10,433 bases of DNA from CAYZEZ01 sp964477295 (lineage in GTDB: Bacteria > Bacteroidota > Bacteroidia > Bacteroidales > SM23-62): positions 1-10,433 of the forward strand of contig CAYZEZ010000178.1 in NCBI GenBank assembly GCA_964477295.1, in the 5' to 3' direction. This document shows, one piece after another, positions 6,396 through 10,433 of the stretch (within the stretch, counting starts at the first letter, position 1; every line of letters starts with the position of its first letter). Under the pieces are notes generated by a model that made no database searches, was not told the DNA's origin, and saw only the letters and a program-made list of their open reading frames with translations. The translations under genes were made by a program, and so were the position numbers.

Positions 6396-7509
6396 TGGCG
6401 TTTATACTTATAATGCATTTTTTAGGTGCCGAGATCTCAACCCGTTTTGAAGATTCAGATTTACCTGCCAGCCCGGATAACCTGATCCGTTCCTTATCGA
6501 GGCTGGTCCTTTCAAAATCACCCAGGTCATCAGGGATCCTTAATATCACATCCGGGTGATAGTCGATATCCAGGAAAAAGGAGCAGGACCTGCTGAATAC
6601 CAATCTGATATCGGAATAATCTGAATTCAGGTTAATATATGAAAAGCCGGTTCCTACAGAATCGATCCTGAAATCCCCGTAACTGGGAGAATAATTAACC
6701 TCATCATTCATTTTTGAGACAGAGATATCGGAGAAATAGCTGTTTCCGAAGAGGTTATTGATTCGTCCCACCGTATATTTGTCTCTCCTCGATTCCGTTT
6801 TAAGGATACCCACCTGGTCGATCCGGATCTCCGAAGATTTACTGTTAATGGTCAGTTGCTTACTTTCCACGATCTCAAAATTCGAATACGACAGGGTTAA
6901 TTTACCATTGCTGATATAGTTAATAATTCCTTTTCCAAAGTGGTGGTTGATCGATGCTTCGCCTTCCAGCCGGTTGATTTTCAGGTCCCCGTTGGAAAGG
7001 CTCACCGATACATTTCCTTTCAGGTCGTCGATGAAGATATCACCGAATTTATTTGAAACATTAATGTTCATACCTGACGGGACCATAATGGTATAGTCTA
7101 TTTCAACCTCATTTTTGGAAGGGATGATCGATTCCGACAGGTCTTTCAGATCAGAGAAAAAGGCAGTGTAACTCCTTCCAAAATTGGTGGATGCAATGAT
7201 ATAATATTTAGTTCCTGTAAATTCAAAATTAATATTATCAATTATTTTATCCAGTTTCTTTGAGCTGCTCGACCGCACGTACAGGTCGACCACAACTTTC
7301 ACGCTATCCTTTTTCCACGGGATAAGGTGTATCCGCCCATATTTATTCGACACATCCAGCCGGGTGTCGGGATTGGTAGGGAAAGACCTTGTAATCTTCT
7401 TGCTCTCCGTGTAAGTCTGGGCCAGGCCTGGCAACGTCAGGGCCAGGATTCCCAGGACAAGGAGGCTCCTTTTTCTAAATTTCCAGCTCATTTTTTTCAT
7501 TTTCTTCAT
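6388..7509 (-). CDS. DUF4097-like secreted beta-solenoid protein (373 aa)
   Basis: This is a secreted protein without known enzymatic motifs. The signal peptide spans about residues 1-30 (hydrophobic LLVLGILALTLPG, then LAQ). The mature part repeats short strand-turn units of the type (V/L)SNxxG(D/R)IxI: LDVSNKYGRIHLIPW near residue 51, INVSNKFGDIFIDDL near 149, LSNGDLKINRL near 171 and PSYGDFRIDSV near 275. This matches the DUF4097/DUF4098 type of beta-strand-rich repeat and is related in style to the GIN domain of the next gene. It has no lipobox. Three in-frame ATG codons lie close together (7509, 7500, 7491). With the first, the gene overlaps the anti-sigma gene by 35 bp. None has a Shine-Dalgarno, so the exact start is open. 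Position third in the sigma operon suggests a role in the envelope function that the sigma factor controls. Confidence 0.85.
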   Translation of the reverse strand: MKKMKKMSWKFRKRSLLVLGILALTLPGLAQTYTESKKITRSFPTNPDTRLDVSNKYGRIHLIPWKKDSVKVVVDLYVRSSSSKKLDKIIDNINFEFTGTKYYIIASTNFGRSYTAFFSDLKDLSESIIPSKNEVEIDYTIMVPSGMNINVSNKFGDIFIDDLKGNVSVSLSNGDLKINRLEGEASINHHFGKGIINYISNGKLTLSYSNFEIVESKQLTINSKSSEIRIDQVGILKTESRRDKYTVGRINNLFGNSYFSDISVSKMNDEVNYSPSYGDFRIDSVGTGFSYINLNSDYSDIRLVFSRSCSFFLDIDYHPDVILRIPDDLGDFERTSLDKERIRLSGLAGKSESSKRVEISAPKKCIISINARN

Positions 7510-8035
7510 TTTTTGAGGTTTTTTGCAATTGCTCCAGCAGGTCTTCCAAAATCTCCAGCTTCAGTCTGTAGTTTTGAATCATGGCTTCAACAACCTCATC
7601 ATTGGCAATGTTATCCATCAGGTCCTTCTGCAACTCGGTATAGATGCTATCCAGTTCATGCAGATCACTGTTCAGTTCAATTTGCAGTTCAGGATCCTGC
7701 TGAATCAGGGGGGTCAGCTCTTCCAGCTTATTAACCACCCTGTTGGTGTAATAGATTTCAGCTTCTCTCAACTCGGGGATATCCAGCTTCTGCACTTTCT
7801 TCTCCTGGCGGCCTATCAGTATGTCGCTGTTATTCAAATATTCCCAGAACATAAAGGAAGCGGCAAAGATGACAATCACAGCAGCAGCTCTCCAGGCAAC
7901 AGTTTTCCAGCTGATAAAGCGCTGCTTTGAATGGATCGTTTTTCTTACTTCTTTCCAGACCTTGTCATCGGGATCATAGAGATCAAACTGATCCCGGTTT
8001 TCAGCTATGAACTGTTCTAACCTGTCTTCTTTCAT
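7475..8035 (-). CDS. Putative membrane-anchored anti-sigma factor (186 aa)
   Basis: The protein probably binds and silences the ECF sigma factor encoded just upstream. It has a charged cytoplasmic N-terminus of about 45 residues (MKEDRLEQFIAENRDQFDLY, then DPDDKVWKEV), one transmembrane helix at about 47-66 (VAWRAAAVIVIFAASFMFW), and an outer part of about 115 residues. The outer part is strongly helical and acidic (LEELTPLIQQ, LHELDSIYTELQKDLM, LEILEDLLEQLQK) and is likely coiled coil. It lacks the HxxxCxxC zinc motif of ZAS anti-sigma factors, so the call rests on position and topology. The frame is open upstream to 8158, but the ATG at 8035 gives the natural N-terminus; a longer start would overlap the sigma gene by over 150 bp. 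The chosen start overlaps the sigma gene by 35 bp, which suggests translational coupling and matched dosage. Confidence 0.82.
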   Translation of the reverse strand: MKEDRLEQFIAENRDQFDLYDPDDKVWKEVRKTIHSKQRFISWKTVAWRAAAVIVIFAASFMFWEYLNNSDILIGRQEKKVQKLDIPELREAEIYYTNRVVNKLEELTPLIQQDPELQIELNSDLHELDSIYTELQKDLMDNIANDEVVEAMIQNYRLKLEILEDLLEQLQKTSKNEENEKNELEI

Positions 8036-8582
8036 TGCCGTTGGATTTAAGTATTTCTTTAATTTTTTGTTTTGCTCTATGGTATTGGGTTTTGGAGGTT
8101 GACTCCGTAACACCCAGGATCTCTGAAATTTCCGTATGGTCATATCCCTCCAGGGCATACAGGCTGAAAATCACCCGGTAACCATCCGGCAACTTCTCCA
8201 GGGCCTCATGTATGTGTTTTACATTCATTTCAATTCCCTCATAATCAACAACTTCGTCATCTGCTGCATCCATCTTTCCAATGTTATCGGGATAAATCAA
8301 TTCTATTTTTCTTTTTTGTGTATAGTTGATGCATTTATTAATAACAATTCTTTTGATCCAGGCCCCGAAAGAGGATTCATATCTGAAAGAATCCAGTTTT
8401 AAAAATGCATCGGTAAAACTCTCCTGCAACAGGTCCTCGGCTTCTTCACGGTTGTTCAGTATCCGCCAGCAAATATTGAACATGGCTTTAGAGTATAGTT
8501 TATATAACTGATACTGAGCCTTTTGGTTGCCAGCCTTACTCAACTCAATGATCTCTCTGTGTATGTCCTGATAAACCGCCAC
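8001..8582 (-). CDS. ECF-type RNA polymerase sigma factor
   Basis: This sigma-70 family extracytoplasmic-function protein would redirect RNA polymerase to a small regulon, probably including its own operon. Region 2 is seen at about residues 24-92 (LYKLYSKAMFNICWRILNN, REEAEDLLQESFTDAFLKL, SFGAWIKRIVINKCINY). Region 4 is at about 125-180 (ALEKLPDGYRVIFSLYALEG, YDHTEISEILGVTESTSKTQ, YHRAKQKIK), with a typical helix-turn-helix. There is no region 3, as expected for ECF sigmas. No ATG serves as start: an in-frame TAA lies just upstream, and the first candidates are TTG 8585 and GTG 8582. I chose GTG, since the next ATG (codon 35) would cut into region 2. The 3' end overlaps the anti-sigma gene. 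A Bacteroidota-type promoter match lies about 70-100 bp before the start. Confidence 0.93.
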   Translation of the reverse strand: MAVYQDIHREIIELSKAGNQKAQYQLYKLYSKAMFNICWRILNNREEAEDLLQESFTDAFLKLDSFRYESSFGAWIKRIVINKCINYTQKRKIELIYPDNIGKMDAADDEVVDYEGIEMNVKHIHEALEKLPDGYRVIFSLYALEGYDHTEISEILGVTESTSKTQYHRAKQKIKEILKSNGNERRQVRTVHS

Positions 8583-8649
8583 CAATTGATTGAAGTGTTA
8601 CAATTAGAAAAGACAGACCTTTAGGTTCCGGGTTGCATCTGTATGAATT

Positions 8650-8681
8650 GAAAATTATAAAGTTAATTGGAATAAAACAAA
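8650..8681 (-). promoter_or_regulatory. Candidate housekeeping promoter of the sigma operon
   Basis: Read on the minus strand, TTTG (8681-8678) is followed after 20 bases by TAATTTTC (8657-8650). This fits the Bacteroidota primary promoter (-33 TTTG, spacer of about 19-21, -7 TAnnTTTG) with one mismatch in the last base. Transcription would begin near 8643 and leave a leader of about 60 bases before the GTG start. The 7-bp tandem repeat lies just upstream of the -33 box. A separate promoter used by the ECF sigma itself was not recognised. Confidence 0.45.
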
Positions 8682-8694
8682 GATGGGTGCCGTC

Positions 8695-8729
8695 GAACGC
8701 TGAACGCTGAACGCTGAACGCTGAACGCT
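8695..8729. repeat. Five exact tandem copies of GAACGCT
   Basis: GAACGCT is repeated five times without error from 8695 to 8729, in the 157-bp gap between the lnt stop and the sigma factor start. On the minus strand this reads as AGCGTTC units. The repeat is directly upstream of the candidate sigma operon promoter. Because seven is not a multiple of three and the repeat is non-coding, copy number could vary by slippage without breaking a gene. Confidence 0.95.
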
Positions 8730-8739
8730 TAGCCCACAC

Positions 8740-10383
8740 TCACACCCCTTCTGACTTATGACTCCTGTATTCTGTCTTCTTCTTCCGGTTCAGAATTGCC
8801 TGAACTACGGTATAAAGAATAACCAGCAGGGAAAAGAAATAACCCCATCTTGCAAGAAAATCCCCGTGTTTTACATAAAAGGTGATCTTATCGTTGGCAT
8901 TCAGGCTGGCTTTGATCACATCGGGAACCCAGTATTCGGTTTTCTGCAATACCTCGCCGCGCTGGTTGATAAAGGATGAGATCCCTGTATTGGCCGAGCG
9001 GGCTACACAGCGCCTTGTTTCAATGGCACGCAGCCTTGAGAAGGCATGGTGCTGCCGGTATCCGGGGGTATGTCCCCACCAGCCGTCGTTGGTGACTACA
9101 AAAATATAATTGGCGCCGGCCCGGATATATTCGGTCACGAACTCGCCAAAAACCGATTCATAACAGATCACCGGCCCCACTCCTGTGGAATCATCCGATG
9201 AAAAGAAACTCTCCCGGTAATCCTGGGTCCCATGACTCCTGAAAGTCCCGCCCAATCGCAACATGATATCCTGGAGAAAACTGAACAGATGCGGATAAGG
9301 CATTTTTTCAACCCCTACCACAAGCTTTGATTTTTTATATATCGGGATCTGATTCGTTGTGTCCAGCTGAAGGGCAGCATTAAAACTGTCGTAATAGTAG
9401 TTGGTCCCCGGGATCGGTTGTGCTGTTTCGGTGATCTCTTCACCGGACAAATAGCGTGTCCTGTAAATTAATCCTACGATAAATTTAACATTCGGATAGG
9501 TTCGGATAAATTCTTTGATGCTCAGGATACTGGGATTTCGCCTCAGGTTTTCCTCCCATACATTGTTGCTTATAAAGGTCTCGGGGGCAACCACATAGTC
9601 GGTTTGCCGGGTGGTAAGGGAATCAGCCAGGTGCAACAATATGGACATCTGTTTATCTGCCTCCATTCCACCGAATTTTTCATTATAGGGATCGATGTTG
9701 GGCTGGACCACCACAATTTCCTTTGGAGCAGGTTTCTCCTCATAAGAATAGAACATAACCAGTGAAATCACTATGGGCACAACAACCAGTGCCCCCCAGA
9801 TCCCTGCCAGGAGGTATTTACCTTTTAAGGAACGGTTGGTTATAATATGTTTCAGGAGGAAGAACAGCAGTATATTACTCAGTAAAACCCATAATGTCCC
9901 GCCAAACGCACCGGTAAATTCATACCACTGGATCAGGTGGATATCGTTGAAGAAACCGTTTCCCAGGTTAAGCCATGGCCATGTGATCTCTCCGTTCATA
10001 TAATAATGCTCGTACACCAGCCAGAAAACAACCAGCCCGAAATAACCGGGACCGCTTCCTGCATTTCGCCTGACCAGGTGGAAAAGCCAGAATATCACGG
10101 ACATCAGAAGGGTGTTGATCAGTATGGCCAGAAACATGCCCACCGGTGATGCATTCCATATCCACCATGTAGTGAGGAGGTTAAACGTGGCAAAACTCAG
10201 GGCCGCATAGAGAAAGGCCTTGTGGGGTCGCTGGGTGGCTTTGTTCTGAAAAAGGTAGTCCTCGATGGTAAGCAGTGGCGTCAATGCAAACAAAAGGATC
10301 AGCCCTGTTCCCCACCGGAACCATGCAGGCGACAGCAAGATCCCTGAAATTAAGGCATATATGGTTAATCTGTATTTTTTCAT
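8740..10383 (-). CDS. lnt: Apolipoprotein N-acyltransferase
   Basis: This inner-membrane enzyme performs the last step of lipoprotein maturation, moving an acyl chain from a phospholipid to the free amino group of the diacylglyceryl-cysteine. The 547 residues hold an N-terminal block of hydrophobic helices (about 1-215), a nitrilase-like periplasmic domain (about 220-505) and a final helix (about 512-530). The catalytic triad is intact: Glu268 in VVAPETF, Lys351 in YKKSKLV and Cys397 in VICYESVFGEF. The usual VPFGEYVP block is altered to VVGVEKMPY, but the essential glutamate (Glu359) is kept. TNDGWWG and QHHAFSRLRAIETRR are further family blocks. The ATG at 10383 starts directly before the first helix. 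The last dozen codons (after LNRKKK) are encoded by low-complexity sequence and are probably not conserved. It would process lipoproteins such as the GIN protein, although it is probably not part of that operon. Confidence 0.96.
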   Translation of the reverse strand: MKKYRLTIYALISGILLSPAWFRWGTGLILLFALTPLLTIEDYLFQNKATQRPHKAFLYAALSFATFNLLTTWWIWNASPVGMFLAILINTLLMSVIFWLFHLVRRNAGSGPGYFGLVVFWLVYEHYYMNGEITWPWLNLGNGFFNDIHLIQWYEFTGAFGGTLWVLLSNILLFFLLKHIITNRSLKGKYLLAGIWGALVVVPIVISLVMFYSYEEKPAPKEIVVVQPNIDPYNEKFGGMEADKQMSILLHLADSLTTRQTDYVVAPETFISNNVWEENLRRNPSILSIKEFIRTYPNVKFIVGLIYRTRYLSGEEITETAQPIPGTNYYYDSFNAALQLDTTNQIPIYKKSKLVVGVEKMPYPHLFSFLQDIMLRLGGTFRSHGTQDYRESFFSSDDSTGVGPVICYESVFGEFVTEYIRAGANYIFVVTNDGWWGHTPGYRQHHAFSRLRAIETRRCVARSANTGISSFINQRGEVLQKTEYWVPDVIKASLNANDKITFYVKHGDFLARWGYFFSLLVILYTVVQAILNRKKKTEYRSHKSEGV

Positions 10384-10414
10384 AACTATATTTCCCCGCT
10401 AAAATAATCATTTT

Positions 10415-10432
10415 CCCCACACCCACACCCAC
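10415..10432. repeat. Short CACACC simple repeat upstream of lnt
   Basis: CCCCACACCCACACCCAC has a 6-bp period (CACACC) and lies about 30 bases before the lnt start, at the window edge. Its full length cannot be seen. A similar C/A-rich run (CCCACACTCACACCCC, starting at 8733) lies over the lnt stop codon. No promoter could be read for lnt in the 50 visible bases. Confidence 0.6.
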
Positions 10433-10433
10433 G

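Noticed and set aside
7523..7930. Plus-strand glutamine- and leucine-rich frame opposite the anti-sigma gene
   Set aside because: It is the complement of the helical, Glu/Leu-rich anti-sigma coding sequence; the composition is explained by that.
8036..8158. Longer N-terminus for the anti-sigma factor from an upstream ATG at 8158
   Set aside because: The extra 41 residues overlap sigma region 4 in another frame and read as shadow sequence; the ATG at 8035 gives a natural start.
8545..8739. Minus-strand reading frame of 64 codons beginning MWAKRSAFSVQRSAF
   Set aside because: Its first half is the translation of the GAACGCT tandem array and its end overlaps the sigma gene in another frame; no coding signature.

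Overview
The window looks like chromosomal DNA of a member of the Bacteroidota, probably Bacteroidales-like. The reasons are the overall gene content (RNase G, a three-domain DsbD, head-GIN and DUF4097-type surface proteins next to an ECF sigma factor, small barrel proteins ending in phenylalanine), the lack of Shine-Dalgarno sequences before most starts, a TTTG / TAnnTTTG-type promoter before the sigma factor gene, and gaps filled with 'CTGGATACTGGGTACC' and 'GAACGCT' low-complexity repeats. The placement is inferred from these features and not from a database search.

Left part, plus strand (1-4332): the 3' part of a ribonuclease E/G gene, then ugd (UDP-glucose 6-dehydrogenase), then dsbD (thiol:disulfide interchange protein). 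ugd sits between two near-identical 39-bp direct repeats (638-676 and 2207-2245). Directly behind its stop is a 43-codon remnant that resembles the conserved C-terminal end of WD40-repeat/caspase-type proteins, so this interval has been rearranged. A strong 14-bp hairpin lies inside the last codons of dsbD, at the convergence point with the minus-strand block.

Middle part, minus strand (8585 down to 4362): a compact six-gene block read in the order ECF sigma factor, membrane-anchored putative anti-sigma factor, DUF4097-like beta-solenoid protein, lipoprotein-like head-GIN (DUF2807) protein with seven regularly spaced GSG motifs, and two predicted outer-membrane beta-barrel proteins. The sigma and anti-sigma genes overlap by 35 bp. 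The anti-sigma and DUF4097-like genes also overlap by 35 bp with the longest start. The later gaps are 79, 50 and 19 bp. This looks like a self-contained, sigma-regulated cell-envelope operon whose output is secreted solenoid and barrel proteins. Its function is not known to me and it is the most interesting system here.

Right part, minus strand (10383-8740): lnt (apolipoprotein N-acyltransferase) with the Glu-Lys-Cys catalytic set intact. Its last codons and both flanks run into low-complexity repeat sequence, including five exact copies of a 7-bp unit at 8695-8729. No tRNA, rRNA, CRISPR array, transposase or phage gene was seen. Every stretch without a gene is shorter than 300 bases.
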